A program made the translations under genes and the position numbers. From Phycisphaeraceae bacterium (GTDB lineage Bacteria; Planctomycetota; Phycisphaerae; Phycisphaerales; UBA1924): a stretch of 64,000 bases of DNA. Positions 33,142-42,692 of this stretch are shown here, one piece after another. Location: contig JAHBWW010000004.1 of NCBI GenBank assembly GCA_019636795.1, positions 62,001 through 126,000 of the forward strand. The letters are read 5' to 3'. Below the pieces are notes generated by a model, which did not search any database, had not been told where the DNA came from, and saw nothing but the letters and a program-made list of their open reading frames with translations. How positions within the stretch are numbered: the stretch's first letter is position 1; each line of letters opens with the position of its first letter.

Positions 33142-34923
33142 TCAGATTACGCGCAAATCCGCCAGTTCCGCCTCCACCTTCGTGCGCCCGCCCCAGGTCG
33201 AGAGTTTGGGCGTCAGGATCGCGTCGATCGTCGCGCCCGGGCCCAGCTGGCTTGCAACATCGCCCCAGTTCCACCCGACGACGCGCACGCCCCCGACTCT
33301 GCCCCCCGAACCACCAGGACCCTCTGAGCCCCCGCGCTCTTCGCCGCCCGCAAGATCAAATGTAAGATGCGCCCCGCGCGCGCCCATCGTCCGCGGCGCC
33401 GCGTTGAGCCGCCCGCCGCGCACCCGCAGCCGCACCGGCGGATTGCCGCGTCCGAACGGGGCCAGACGCGAGAGATCCTCGACCGCGCGCAGTGAGAACT
33501 CGCCCAGCGTCGCGTCCACGTCATATTCGAGCGTGCGCACCAGATCCGACGGCGCGAGCTGCTCGCCCGCATGATCGAGAAAAGCCTCGACAAACGCATC
33601 ATAACATTCATGCCGCACCCTCAGCCCCGCCGCCATGTCGTGCCCGCCGAACGATTCGAGGTGCCCCGCGCACGCCGCCAGAGCCGCGTGCAGGTTGAAC
33701 CCGTCGATCGAGCGCCCCGACCCAGTCGAACGCTCGGCCTGCCGCTGCATGAGCAGCACCGGACGGCTGAACCGCTCGACCAGGCGGCTGCACACGATGC
33801 CCACCACCCCCGGATGCCACGCTTCATGCGCCAGCACGATCGCGCGCCGGTCCGCGCCGGTCATCCCCGCAGCCTCGGCCAGCTGGCTGGCTTCATCGAC
33901 GATCGCGCGCTCGGTCGCGCGGCGCTGGTCGTTGAGGCTCGCAAGTTCGCACGCGATCGCCTCGGCCCGCGACAGATCATCAGTCAAGAGCAGTTCGATC
34001 GCCTCGCGCGCGTGCCCCATGCGCCCGCAGGCGTTGATGCGCGGGGCAAGACTGAAGCCGACACGCTCGGTGTCGATCGACTCTTTGGCCAGCCCCGACG
34101 CCGCGACCAGCGCCCGCAGGCCGATGAACGGCGTTGAACGAATCCGCCCGAGGCCGAAGTGTGTGAGCACGCGGTTCTCGCCCACCAGCGGCACGACATC
34201 GGCAATCGTGCCCAGCGCGACCAGCCCGAGCAGATCGATCAGCAGCGTGCGCAGGTCGTCGTGCACCCGCGCGGCCCCGCTGGCCATCGTTGCCAGCCGC
34301 CACGCCAGCTTGTACGCCACGCCCGCGCCGCACAGATCGCGCAGCGTGCTCGCCTCGCCAGCCAGAGCCGGATGCACAATCGCAAACGCCCCCGGCAGCG
34401 GCGCGCCATCCGCCGGCGGGTTGTGGTGATCGGTGATGATCAGATCGACGCCGGCCTCGCGCGCGATGCGGGCAGGCTCGACCGCCGTGATGCCGCAATC
34501 GACGCTCACGATCACGCGCGCGCCCTCGGCCGCGAGCGCTGCAATCGCCTCAGCGCTCAGGCCGTAGCCCTCGTCGATGCGGTGGGGGACGTAGGTCGTG
34601 ATGCGCGCCTCGGGCTCGATCGCGCGGAGCATGCGATAGACAATCGCCGTCGCCGTGATGCCGTCGACGTCGTAGTCGCCGTAGATCACGATCGGCTCGC
34701 GCGCCCGCGCTGCCGACAGCAGCCGCTCGGCCGCGCGATCGACGCCGGGAATCACAGATGGATCCGAAAGCTGGCTCAGCGATGGATTCAGGAAGGCCTC
34801 GGGCTGGGCAATCGCGCGCCGCGCGAGCACACGCTCGACCAGCGGGCCGCCAGCGGCGCACGGCGCGGTCTTCCAGCGAAACTTCAGCCCCCTCTCGATG
34901 GCTTCCGGCACGCGCTCACTCAC
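33142..34923 (-). CDS. recJ: Single-stranded-DNA-specific exonuclease RecJ
   Basis: A 593-residue 5'-3' exonuclease of the DHH superfamily, used in recombination and mismatch repair. The metal-binding motifs are IVIYGDYDVDGITATA (motif I), VIVSVDCGI (II), LIITDHHNPPADG (III, DHH) and VALGTIADVVPL (IV). The DHHA1 domain follows with SFGGHDMAAGLRV, and the C-terminal OB-like region with LRVRGGRLNAAPR. Length and order are as usual for RecJ. The start at 34923 is the only good ATG before the first motif. It is divergent from the cobalamin adenosyltransferase gene with a gap of about 95 bases. Confidence 0.95.
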   Translation of the reverse strand: MSERVPEAIERGLKFRWKTAPCAAGGPLVERVLARRAIAQPEAFLNPSLSQLSDPSVIPGVDRAAERLLSAARAREPIVIYGDYDVDGITATAIVYRMLRAIEPEARITTYVPHRIDEGYGLSAEAIAALAAEGARVIVSVDCGITAVEPARIAREAGVDLIITDHHNPPADGAPLPGAFAIVHPALAGEASTLRDLCGAGVAYKLAWRLATMASGAARVHDDLRTLLIDLLGLVALGTIADVVPLVGENRVLTHFGLGRIRSTPFIGLRALVAASGLAKESIDTERVGFSLAPRINACGRMGHAREAIELLLTDDLSRAEAIACELASLNDQRRATERAIVDEASQLAEAAGMTGADRRAIVLAHEAWHPGVVGIVCSRLVERFSRPVLLMQRQAERSTGSGRSIDGFNLHAALAACAGHLESFGGHDMAAGLRVRHECYDAFVEAFLDHAGEQLAPSDLVRTLEYDVDATLGEFSLRAVEDLSRLAPFGRGNPPVRLRVRGGRLNAAPRTMGARGAHLTFDLAGGEERGGSEGPGGSGGRVGGVRVVGWNWGDVASQLGPGATIDAILTPKLSTWGGRTKVEAELADLRVI

Positions 34924-35017
34924 TTTCTCGCGTTCACACGCGCGCCCGACGCTCGCTCTCGTGTCTGTTCACGTTCCGCCGCCGGGCACGATACTGTACC
35001 GGATCGGAGGCTGAGCC

Positions 35018-35596
35018 ATGGTCAAACTCAACAAGATCTATACCCGCACCGGTGATGACGGCTCGACGGGCCTGGGTGACGGCTCGCGCGTCGCCAAGGA
35101 CGACGCCCGCGTCGAAGCCTACGGCGCGGTCGACGAAGCCAACGCCGCGATGGGCCTGGCGGTTGTCGCGGCCGATGCAGCCGGGCAGTCGGCGATCGCT
35201 GATCTGCTGCGCTCGATCCAGCAGGATCTCTTCGACGTCGGAGCCGATCTATGCGTGCCGATCGACGCCAAGCAAAGGCTGCGGGTGGTTCAGTCGCAGA
35301 TCGATCGGCTCGAAGACGCGATCGACCAGCACAACGAAGCCCTTGCGCCGCTGACCAGTTTCATCCTCCCCGGCGGCAGCGAACTGGCGGCTCGCCTGCA
35401 CCACGCCCGCACCGAATCCCGCCGGGCCGAGCGCCGCGTCGTTTCCCTCATGGCGGTTGATGCCGAACGCACCAATCCGCTCGCGGCGGTCTATCTGAAC
35501 CGCCTCAGCGACCTTCTTTTCGTGCTTTCGCGCGTCGCCAACGACGGCGGGAAGGGCGATGTGCTCTGGATTCCCGGGGCAAATCGCAAGAGTTAG
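35018..35596 (+). CDS. PduO-type ATP:cob(I)alamin adenosyltransferase
   Basis: A 192-residue enzyme that transfers the adenosyl group of ATP to cob(I)alamin to make coenzyme B12. It has the N-terminal signature KIYTRTGDDGSTGLGDGSRV, then VEAYGAVDEANAAMG and, at the C-terminal side, RRAERRVVSLM and YLNRLSDLLFVLSRVAN, all typical of the PduO family. CGGAGG lies 8 bases before ATG 35018. No other cobalamin or diol-dehydratase gene is in the window, so it probably serves salvage of cobalamin for a B12-dependent enzyme elsewhere. Confidence 0.93.
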   Translation: MVKLNKIYTRTGDDGSTGLGDGSRVAKDDARVEAYGAVDEANAAMGLAVVAADAAGQSAIADLLRSIQQDLFDVGADLCVPIDAKQRLRVVQSQIDRLEDAIDQHNEALAPLTSFILPGGSELAARLHHARTESRRAERRVVSLMAVDAERTNPLAAVYLNRLSDLLFVLSRVANDGGKGDVLWIPGANRKS

Positions 35597-35662
35597 TGTT
35601 CAGCAACCTGCGCCAGACCTACGATCACGCTTCGGCTCGAAGACAGGCGGCCCGGCGAGATC

Positions 35663-37150
35663 ATGCACCCACTCCAGACAACCGAATCCATGCTCGGCGA
35701 AAGCATCTGGCGCATGCTCGATCCGCCGATCACACCCGAGCAGGAACCGAGAGTGCGCCGCCAACTCCTGCTGCTGCTGGCCATCGGCTTTGTGGTCGGG
35801 CTGGTGATGGCGGCCTTGCGCGTCAGCGCGTTTCGCAGCATCGGCTCGTACCCGGATGCCGCGATCGGTGTCGATATCGTCTGGGGCCTGTCGTATGTCG
35901 CGCTGGCCGTGGTCGCGATGCTCAAATCGGGGGGCGTGCTGCTCCTGCGGGTGTCGATCCTGATGACGCTTGTCGAGGCCTCGTTCGGAGCGGTGCGGCT
36001 GGTCTTCGGGTTCGACCCTCGCGCCGGCTCGTTTCTGGTCGGGGTGCTGGTGGCGCACGCGGGAGGGGCGATCCTCCTGCCCTGGACCCCGCTGCGGACA
36101 GTCCTGCCCGCTGCCGGCGCGTTGGTCATCGCGTGTCTGGCCATCATCGCCGAGGCACCGGTCGGATTGGGCAGGGCCGGGTTCATCCTCGTCGGAGGCG
36201 GGTTGTGCATGCCGGGCATCGTCATTTCGGTGGTGCGCAACTGGCGCGAGCAGTCGCGCGAGATGGTCGAATATTTCAGGCATCGCTACCACCAGATGCG
36301 GCAGGAACTGGTCGATGCGAGACTGATCCACGAGGCGGCGTTCCCTCCGCCCCGCGAGACGGGCAGCGTTCGCCTGGCGTTTGTCTATGAACCCATGAGC
36401 CAGATCGGTGGCGACTACCTGCACGCACACATCTCGCCCGGGCAGCGCGGCGGGGACGAAGCCCTCAGCGCCGCGGTGCTCGATGTCACCGGGCACGGGA
36501 TTCCCGCGGCCCTGACGGTCAATCGTCTGCACGGCGAACTCACACGGCTCTATGCGGAGAATACCCATATGGGCCCGGGCGCGATTCTTGCTGCCCTCAA
36601 CCGATACGTGTACCTGACCCTGGCCGATCATTCCGTGTTCGTCACGGGGATCGTGATGCGCGTTGATCCGACGACATCGACGCTCGAGTTCGCCAGTGCC
36701 GGGCACCCGCCGGCGTTCCTGCGGAGTTCTTCGGGACAGATCGAGGAGCTGCACGCGACGGCGATCGTGCTCGGCGCGCTGCCCGATATCGAGTTCGACC
36801 CCAACCCGCAGAGGCGACGTTTCATGCCCGGCGACTCGATCATCGCCTATACCGATGGCGCGACCGATGTCAGCTCACGCACAGGCCAAAGGCTCGAAGT
36901 TGCAGGGCTCCGGCAGATCATCGCCCAGGGTTGGGCAGACCAGACGCAGCGCTGGCCCGCGACCATCATGCGGGCGGTCAACCGGTTCAAGTCCGGGCCT
37001 CAGAACGATGACATTCTGGTCATTGAGCTGTATCGAACACTCGGCGAAGAATCCCACGGGCCGGTAGGGGAGGCCCAGTCCGAACCTGGACACCTGAATC
37101 GGGATCAGCACCCGCAGCAGGCCGGGACAAGTGTGCAAGAAAGTTCCTGA
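35663..37150 (+). CDS. Membrane PP2C (SpoIIE/RsbU-type) phosphatase 1
   Basis: A 495-residue protein. Residues about 30-195 form six membrane helices (LLLLLAIGFVVGLVMAALRV, GVDIVWGLSYVALAVVAML and others). After a short coiled coil (RHRYHQMRQELVDARLIHEAAF) comes a PPM/PP2C Ser phosphatase domain with FVYEPMSQIGGDYLHA (metal-binding Asp), AVLDVTGHGIPAAL, ASAGHPPAFL, IIAYTDGATDV and NDDILVIEL. These enzymes dephosphorylate anti-sigma antagonists or other phospho-Ser proteins. It is followed by a paralogue on the same strand. ATG 35663 has GGCGAG 4 bases upstream; ATG 35690 (MLGES) is an alternative. Confidence 0.9.
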   Translation: MHPLQTTESMLGESIWRMLDPPITPEQEPRVRRQLLLLLAIGFVVGLVMAALRVSAFRSIGSYPDAAIGVDIVWGLSYVALAVVAMLKSGGVLLLRVSILMTLVEASFGAVRLVFGFDPRAGSFLVGVLVAHAGGAILLPWTPLRTVLPAAGALVIACLAIIAEAPVGLGRAGFILVGGGLCMPGIVISVVRNWREQSREMVEYFRHRYHQMRQELVDARLIHEAAFPPPRETGSVRLAFVYEPMSQIGGDYLHAHISPGQRGGDEALSAAVLDVTGHGIPAALTVNRLHGELTRLYAENTHMGPGAILAALNRYVYLTLADHSVFVTGIVMRVDPTTSTLEFASAGHPPAFLRSSSGQIEELHATAIVLGALPDIEFDPNPQRRRFMPGDSIIAYTDGATDVSSRTGQRLEVAGLRQIIAQGWADQTQRWPATIMRAVNRFKSGPQNDDILVIELYRTLGEESHGPVGEAQSEPGHLNRDQHPQQAGTSVQESS

Positions 37151-37235
37151 TTCAGGGCGCACGCCCGCGGGAGAATCGGGTACGCTCATTGGGGTCGGGC
37201 GAGCAAAGCAGCCCGATTGAGGAGCATGTTCGGCT

Positions 37236-38690
37236 GTGGCAGGTGCAGAAACCATCGAGTTCAGGCATGAGTTCGTGCGCGAGACGTTCGGGTTGCTGCG
37301 CAAGCGCCTGCGCAACTTCGCACTGGGCATGAGCGCAGTCTGGGTGCTGGTGCGCGCGATCGAATGGATCGACCGGATCAGCGAGGGCATTGCCGAGCAG
37401 TTCCAGTGGCTCACGTTCGTCGGGCTGGCCTTGAGCGATCTGCTCATGGCGGGCGTGCTGGCGTGGTCCATCTATGTCGGGCTTGATCGCGGGTCGTCGC
37501 GCAACATGGCGCTGTACACGAGCCTGGGGCTCATCTCGTTCTTCAGCATTCACCTGGTCATCTCAAACTACTGGCTTGATCCATATACCGCGCCGCTGCT
37601 CGTCTTTGGAGCGGTGCATGTCTTGGCCTCGATCAACCACCCGTGGACGGGGGGTCAGGCGACGATTCCGCTGCTTGTGTTCCTGGTTGCTCGCGGCGTG
37701 TACGTCTTCAGTGACGGCGTTGGGGAAGTCTGGTCCGATGTGCTGGGAATCGCGATGTCTTCGCTCGTCGCCTTGCCCGGGATTCTGTATTCCTCCGTGC
37801 GCCACGAGTGGAGGCAGCACCGATTCGGGTACCGCGCACTGAGCAATCGCTACGGCGTGCTGCGCAATGAACTGGCGTCGGCACGGCGCATTCATGAAGC
37901 GCTGTTCCCGGAGCCGTTGACCGAAGGCGAGATCCGCGTCACCTATCGCTACGAGCCCATGCGACACATCGGGGGGGACTATCTGCATCTGACGCGCGTC
38001 GCCCATGGCGACGCGGCGGGATCGGTCAGTCTTGTGCTTGTCGATGTCACGGGGCACGGCATTCCCGCAGCACTGACCGTAAACCGACTGCATGGCGAGG
38101 TGGAACTGCTCTACGCCGATGACCCGAGCATCCCTCCGGGAAAGGTGCTCAAGCACCTGAACCGTTATGTGAATCTGACACTCGCCAAGCACTCGGTCTA
38201 CGCCACCGCGCTGTGTCTACGCTGCAGCCCGAAGAACCATACCGTCGAGATTGCCAATGGGGGCCACCCGCCGGTTTTTCTGCACTCGGTTGATGGCACG
38301 CTCGACGAGATTTCGTCGACAGCCTTCATGCTCGGTGCCTGCCGCGATGATGAGTTCGACCCGGGAACGCGCGTGCTGCCCTTCCATCCAGGAGACAAGA
38401 TCATCGCGTACACCGATGGCGTGACCGAGGCCCGGGCGCCCGACGGGCGCATGATGCGCATCGAAGGATTCCGCTCACTCATTGCAACGACCAAGTGTCC
38501 GCAGGGAATGCTGCCCGAACTGCTGCTCAGCGCGATTGCCGAGCACCGTGGGGGCGCGCCGACCGATGACGACACGCTTGTGGTCGAGATTCACCGGATG
38601 CTGCGCATGGCAGAGCCCGTCGAGCCGCAGTCGCCGGGTTCGTCCCTCGATGGCGTTCTGGCCACGGGCATCACTCGATCAGCAGATTGA
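37236..38690 (+). CDS. Membrane PP2C (SpoIIE/RsbU-type) phosphatase 2
   Basis: A 484-residue paralogue of the preceding phosphatase, with six predicted helices (LTFVGLALSDLLMAGVLAW, LGLISFFSIHLVISNYW and others), then YRYEPMRHIGGDYLHL, LVDVTGHGIPAALTVNRLHGE, IANGGHPPVFL, IIAYTDGVTEAR and TDDDTLVVEI. The metal-binding acidic residues are kept. The membrane part differs strongly from that of the neighbour, so the two probably sense different inputs and share a cytoplasmic output. GTG start with GAGGAG about 11 bases upstream. Its last 20 bases overlap the end of the converging peptidase gene. Confidence 0.9.
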   Translation: MAGAETIEFRHEFVRETFGLLRKRLRNFALGMSAVWVLVRAIEWIDRISEGIAEQFQWLTFVGLALSDLLMAGVLAWSIYVGLDRGSSRNMALYTSLGLISFFSIHLVISNYWLDPYTAPLLVFGAVHVLASINHPWTGGQATIPLLVFLVARGVYVFSDGVGEVWSDVLGIAMSSLVALPGILYSSVRHEWRQHRFGYRALSNRYGVLRNELASARRIHEALFPEPLTEGEIRVTYRYEPMRHIGGDYLHLTRVAHGDAAGSVSLVLVDVTGHGIPAALTVNRLHGEVELLYADDPSIPPGKVLKHLNRYVNLTLAKHSVYATALCLRCSPKNHTVEIANGGHPPVFLHSVDGTLDEISSTAFMLGACRDDEFDPGTRVLPFHPGDKIIAYTDGVTEARAPDGRMMRIEGFRSLIATTKCPQGMLPELLLSAIAEHRGGAPTDDDTLVVEIHRMLRMAEPVEPQSPGSSLDGVLATGITRSAD

Positions 38691-40746
38691 TCTCGCCGAT
38701 CAGTTCATGCGAGCGCTCGAAGAAGCGGATGTAACTCTGCCCCCGCTGCGTGACCAGATCCGGGTCGCCAAGCTCCACCGCGTGCCGCAGCGCAGGGAGC
38801 ATCCAGGCAGCGTACCCGGAAGTCTGATCGGGCGCGGCGTAACCGTTGCGGAACCAACTGCGCCCGGTGTCGAACCCGACAGTGCACCAGAGCCGCTCGA
38901 TGTCGATCAAGCGTTGATTGATCATCGAAGCGCGGTCGGGCGGTACATCGGCGATTGCAACCCTGGCCATGACGGCATCGGCAAGGACTTTGAACGCCTC
39001 AGCCTCAGAGGCGATGCGGTCGAGCGTTGGGGGGGCGATGGGAGCCAGACTCGCAGAAGTCGCAACCAGTCGTCGCAGGTTGGCGATGTGCCGCAGGGTC
39101 GCGTCGGTGTACCGTGTCGGCTCAAAGGGTAAAACACGAGCGTGAGCCAGGCGGGCCACAGTGCCATTGGTGATGCGTGTGATCATCAGAGCGGACTCGT
39201 AGTCCTCCCCGACTACTTTGCGATACCAGGCGAGCGTGTCGTAGTTCGAGTGATACGAGGTACCCGGCGAACCATGGGCACCGAGACTGACAGATGGAAT
39301 GCACAAATGGCAGAGGAACCCGATGTGGTCTGATCCACCGCCGAGGTCGCCAAGATTGGGCTGGTTGTTCGAACGCGTGCTCCAGTGATCGAGCACGGTC
39401 TGCTCGGGCGCGTTCGCCTGCGGGGTCGAGGCTGCGGCTATCCCGATGACAGCCGCGAGCGATGGAGTGCCCGAGGCCCCAAAGTTCGGACCCATCGCAG
39501 CCATGTCGAGATTGATGTATGCGATCGCCCCTTGAGCTAGGCTCTGCGCGTGCGCCTCGACGTACTCGACCGAACCGATGATGCCGTGTTCCTCCGCTCC
39601 CCACGCGGCAAAGCGAATCGTGCGGGCAGGTTTCCAGCCCTGACTTGCCAGTTCACCAAAGCAACGGGCCGACTCGATCAGGCAGATCAGACCCGCAAGC
39701 GGATCCGACGCGCCATGCCCCCAAGAATCGTGGTGGCAGCCGACAATGATGATTTCATCGGGATGCGTCGAGCCTCGAATCTCGCCGATAACATTGGCCG
39801 ACTTCACAAGTTTGCGCGTTTGCTCAACGCTCACGCGTACGCGCAGTGCAGCACCTCCTTCGAGTCGGTATGAGAAGGGGAGTCCGCCTTGCCATGCATC
39901 GGGCACACGCTGCCCGCTCATCCGTGAAAGGATCTCGTGAGCCGCGCCCCATCCGATTGGCTGCACAGGAATCCGTGGCAACGCAACCGATTCTGGATCG
40001 AGACGTTCGGCGCCTTCGGTCGCAGCGATGAATGGTGTGAGTGGATCGCCAGGATAATCAAGCGTGGCCAGCGACCCCCTCTGAATACTTGTTTCATTCG
40101 CCCAGCCGCCCTCGGGGTACGGGATGCCGCGCGTGTAACCGCTGTCTGCAGGGTCGGTGTAGATGACAAGCCCGATCGCGCCGGCTTCCTGCGCATACTT
40201 GGCTTTAAATCCGCGATAGTTTCCGCCGAAGCGGGCGATGACAATCTTCCCGCGGCAGTCGATGCCAAGGCGATTGAGTTCTGTGAAGTCCTCAAGCCGT
40301 CCATAGTTGGCATAGACGACTTCGCCGATGACGTCGCCGGAACCTGAGTAAGCACTCCAGCCATCGCCGAGGTGCGGATCCTGCGTGTCGGGATCAGAGT
40401 CCACCGGCTTTTCACGCAGCGGCAGTGTCACTGGTTCGTCGTCGCCCGCATGGACTTCTACGGTCGAGCGGCCTTGCACGGCGAGATAGGCCCAGAACTC
40501 CTGTGTCTCGACGTGTAAGCCGAAGGACGCGAACAGGGCCGCGATGCGTTCAATGGTGCGCTGGTCGCCGATCGAACCAGCGACATGAGGCTCGCTGGCA
40601 AGAAGATCGTGATACTCGCGCAGGCGGTCCGCGGAGGCGAGTTCGTTGACCGCATCGGCATAGAGAGCTTCGTCGTCGGGACCAGCCGCCAGAAACGAAG
40701 CGTGGCCCGAAAGCACCGCTCCACACAAGATAAGTCGAAAGAGCAT
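38671..40746 (-). CDS. Secreted M28 metallopeptidase (glutamate carboxypeptidase II-like)
   Basis: A 691-residue exported zinc aminopeptidase. A signal peptide (MLFRLILCGAVLSGHASFLAAG) precedes a PA-like domain (VIGEVVYANYGRLEDF, GKIVIARFGGNYRGFKAKYA). The M28 core has HHDSWGHGASDPLAG (His and Asp zinc ligands), FAAWGAEEHGIIGSVEYVE (catalytic and ligand Glu), AYINLDMAAMG (Asp) and SYHSNYDTLAWY (His). A helical dimerisation domain like that of transferrin receptor/GCPII follows. All ligands are visible, so it should be active on peptide N- or C-termini outside the cell. It is 30 bases downstream of the CstA-type transporter gene and likely co-transcribed with it. Confidence 0.92.
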   Translation of the reverse strand: MLFRLILCGAVLSGHASFLAAGPDDEALYADAVNELASADRLREYHDLLASEPHVAGSIGDQRTIERIAALFASFGLHVETQEFWAYLAVQGRSTVEVHAGDDEPVTLPLREKPVDSDPDTQDPHLGDGWSAYSGSGDVIGEVVYANYGRLEDFTELNRLGIDCRGKIVIARFGGNYRGFKAKYAQEAGAIGLVIYTDPADSGYTRGIPYPEGGWANETSIQRGSLATLDYPGDPLTPFIAATEGAERLDPESVALPRIPVQPIGWGAAHEILSRMSGQRVPDAWQGGLPFSYRLEGGAALRVRVSVEQTRKLVKSANVIGEIRGSTHPDEIIIVGCHHDSWGHGASDPLAGLICLIESARCFGELASQGWKPARTIRFAAWGAEEHGIIGSVEYVEAHAQSLAQGAIAYINLDMAAMGPNFGASGTPSLAAVIGIAAASTPQANAPEQTVLDHWSTRSNNQPNLGDLGGGSDHIGFLCHLCIPSVSLGAHGSPGTSYHSNYDTLAWYRKVVGEDYESALMITRITNGTVARLAHARVLPFEPTRYTDATLRHIANLRRLVATSASLAPIAPPTLDRIASEAEAFKVLADAVMARVAIADVPPDRASMINQRLIDIERLWCTVGFDTGRSWFRNGYAAPDQTSGYAAWMLPALRHAVELGDPDLVTQRGQSYIRFFERSHELIGEINLLIE

Positions 40747-40776
40747 GCGAGGCGTCCTTTCGTAAGGTGTGCGATG

Positions 40777-42630
40777 CTAGTCGAGCGAAGTTGGCCCGGC
40801 AGCGTTGTCTCCGCGTTTGAACAGAAGACGGATGCCCTCGACCGAGATCCAGATCTGAAGCACAAGCATGATCGCTGCGACGGCCGCCAGATGCCACTGC
40901 GGCAACGCCCCTTCACCAACGCCCGAAAACGATCGCAGCAGTTCAACAATCGCCCACGCGGTTATCGCGAGCATAAATGTCATGGGAATGGCGGTATACC
41001 GCGTGGGGCGACGGCTCTTGGCGAGCCAGACAGTGATGACAAGGAGCGCCAACCCGCCGAGCAGTTGGTTAATCGCCCCGAACACAGGCCAGAGGATCAG
41101 CCCGCCGCGGCCGGCAGAGGCCAGTCCGTTAAACTCTCCAGTGCGTGGATTGCGTGCAATGGCGTCAGAAAAGGCCAGCATCCCTGCAGACACCACAGCG
41201 AGCAAGGTGGCACCGTAGCGATTAGAGATCGCTTGGCGTAACGTGCCAAGTTGATGGCGAGGGCGGCTGCTCGCTGCGAGTTCAGCAATGACATAGCGCT
41301 GCAGGCGTGTGGCCGAGTCCAGCGTTGTCGCAGCAAATGACGCAACAAACACGCCCATGATCGCGGTGGCGAGCGCCGGCGAGATTCCGAGCGTTTCGAT
41401 CATATTCGCAGACCCGCGAATAAACGGAGCAAGAACATCGGCCAGCCCGCGATCACCGCCCCATGTCGCATAGTGGTGTGCCCATGCAGCATCGCCAGTC
41501 AGCAGGGTTTGATTGCTGCCAAGCGTCCCCATCCCGATGCCGGCAGCACACGCCAGAATAACAAGAATCGCAAGCATGCCTTCAGTCAGCATCGCGCCGT
41601 AGCCGACGTATTGCGCGTCCCGCTCTGAACTCAACTGCCGACTCGAACACCCCGACGCAACCAGGCAATGAAACCCGCTGATCGCACCACACGCGATCGT
41701 CACAAACAGAAATGGCATAAAACTCGGTACTCTCGCCCCAGGCGACGCAGGCTCAGGGTGCAAGTTGATCGCGTCGGCTACGACCGGGGGATGAGAAGCG
41801 ATCAACCCCAGCGCAAGCAGGCCCATCGCGACGAGCAGTTGATGACTGTTGATGTAATCGCGAGGCTGCAAAAGCCACTGAACAGGAATAATGCTCGCGA
41901 TCGCAACATACACAAGCAATACGATCGTCCAGACTCCCACGGGTGAAACATGCTCTGCCCACGCACGGGGAAGTATGCGCACCCCATCCGGGTTCACTGC
42001 TGTTGCCCAGTCAATCGAACCCGACCACGCGATCGAGCCATACATCAGAATCAAGGCGATCAGTGACCCAAGGATCAGGCTTCCGCCACGACGCAGATAG
42101 ACACCAAGCCCGACCGCGATTGGAATCTGAAAAAACACCGGCACGACGCTGCTCGGAAACATTGCGAACACACCAGCGATGACCAGACCGAAAATCGCCA
42201 GAACCATCCATAGCCCGATCAGCACCACCAGCAGGAAAAGCACGCGAACGCGCGGACTGATGACATCGCTCGAAAGATCGGCAATCGTCCGTCCACGGTG
42301 CCGCATCGAAATGATGAGCGACCCGAAATCGTGCACCGCGCCCATGAAAATCGAACCGAGCAGCACCCAGACGAGCGCGGGAACCCATCCCCAGACGACG
42401 GCCACCGCAGGCCCCACGATCGGCCCGGTCCCTGCAATCGAAGTGAAGTGATGGCCGAAGACGAGCTCTCGTCGACTCGGGACGAAATCCACGCCGTCGC
42501 TCAACTCGTGGGCCGGCGCGACGCGTTCGGGTTCGATCCGGAAGATTCGCCGAGCGAGAAATCGGCCATACGTGTGGTAGGCCGCCAGGTAGAGCACGAA
42601 TGAACCGAGTGCAATGATGACAGTCAGCAT
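40777..42630 (-). CDS. Carbon starvation protein CstA family transporter
   Basis: A 617-residue membrane protein of the CstA/BtsT family, which imports peptides or pyruvate under carbon limitation. Typical parts are YGRFLARRIFRIEP, FVPSRRELVFGHHFTSIAGTGPIVGPA, GSIFMGAVHDFGSLIISMRHRG and IACGAISGFHCLVASGCSSRQL, with about 16 hydrophobic segments. ATG 42630 (MLTVIIAL) is chosen with GGAAC about 7 bases upstream; the longer frame to 42708 overlaps the divergent psuG. Placement directly before a secreted peptidase fits a peptide-use module (inference). Confidence 0.92.
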   Translation of the reverse strand: MLTVIIALGSFVLYLAAYHTYGRFLARRIFRIEPERVAPAHELSDGVDFVPSRRELVFGHHFTSIAGTGPIVGPAVAVVWGWVPALVWVLLGSIFMGAVHDFGSLIISMRHRGRTIADLSSDVISPRVRVLFLLVVLIGLWMVLAIFGLVIAGVFAMFPSSVVPVFFQIPIAVGLGVYLRRGGSLILGSLIALILMYGSIAWSGSIDWATAVNPDGVRILPRAWAEHVSPVGVWTIVLLVYVAIASIIPVQWLLQPRDYINSHQLLVAMGLLALGLIASHPPVVADAINLHPEPASPGARVPSFMPFLFVTIACGAISGFHCLVASGCSSRQLSSERDAQYVGYGAMLTEGMLAILVILACAAGIGMGTLGSNQTLLTGDAAWAHHYATWGGDRGLADVLAPFIRGSANMIETLGISPALATAIMGVFVASFAATTLDSATRLQRYVIAELAASSRPRHQLGTLRQAISNRYGATLLAVVSAGMLAFSDAIARNPRTGEFNGLASAGRGGLILWPVFGAINQLLGGLALLVITVWLAKSRRPTRYTAIPMTFMLAITAWAIVELLRSFSGVGEGALPQWHLAAVAAIMLVLQIWISVEGIRLLFKRGDNAAGPTSLD

Positions 42631-42692
42631 GGTTGGTTCCGCTCGCGATCGATCGGCATCAGCGTAGCAAATAGACGCGCGAAAGGGAAACA

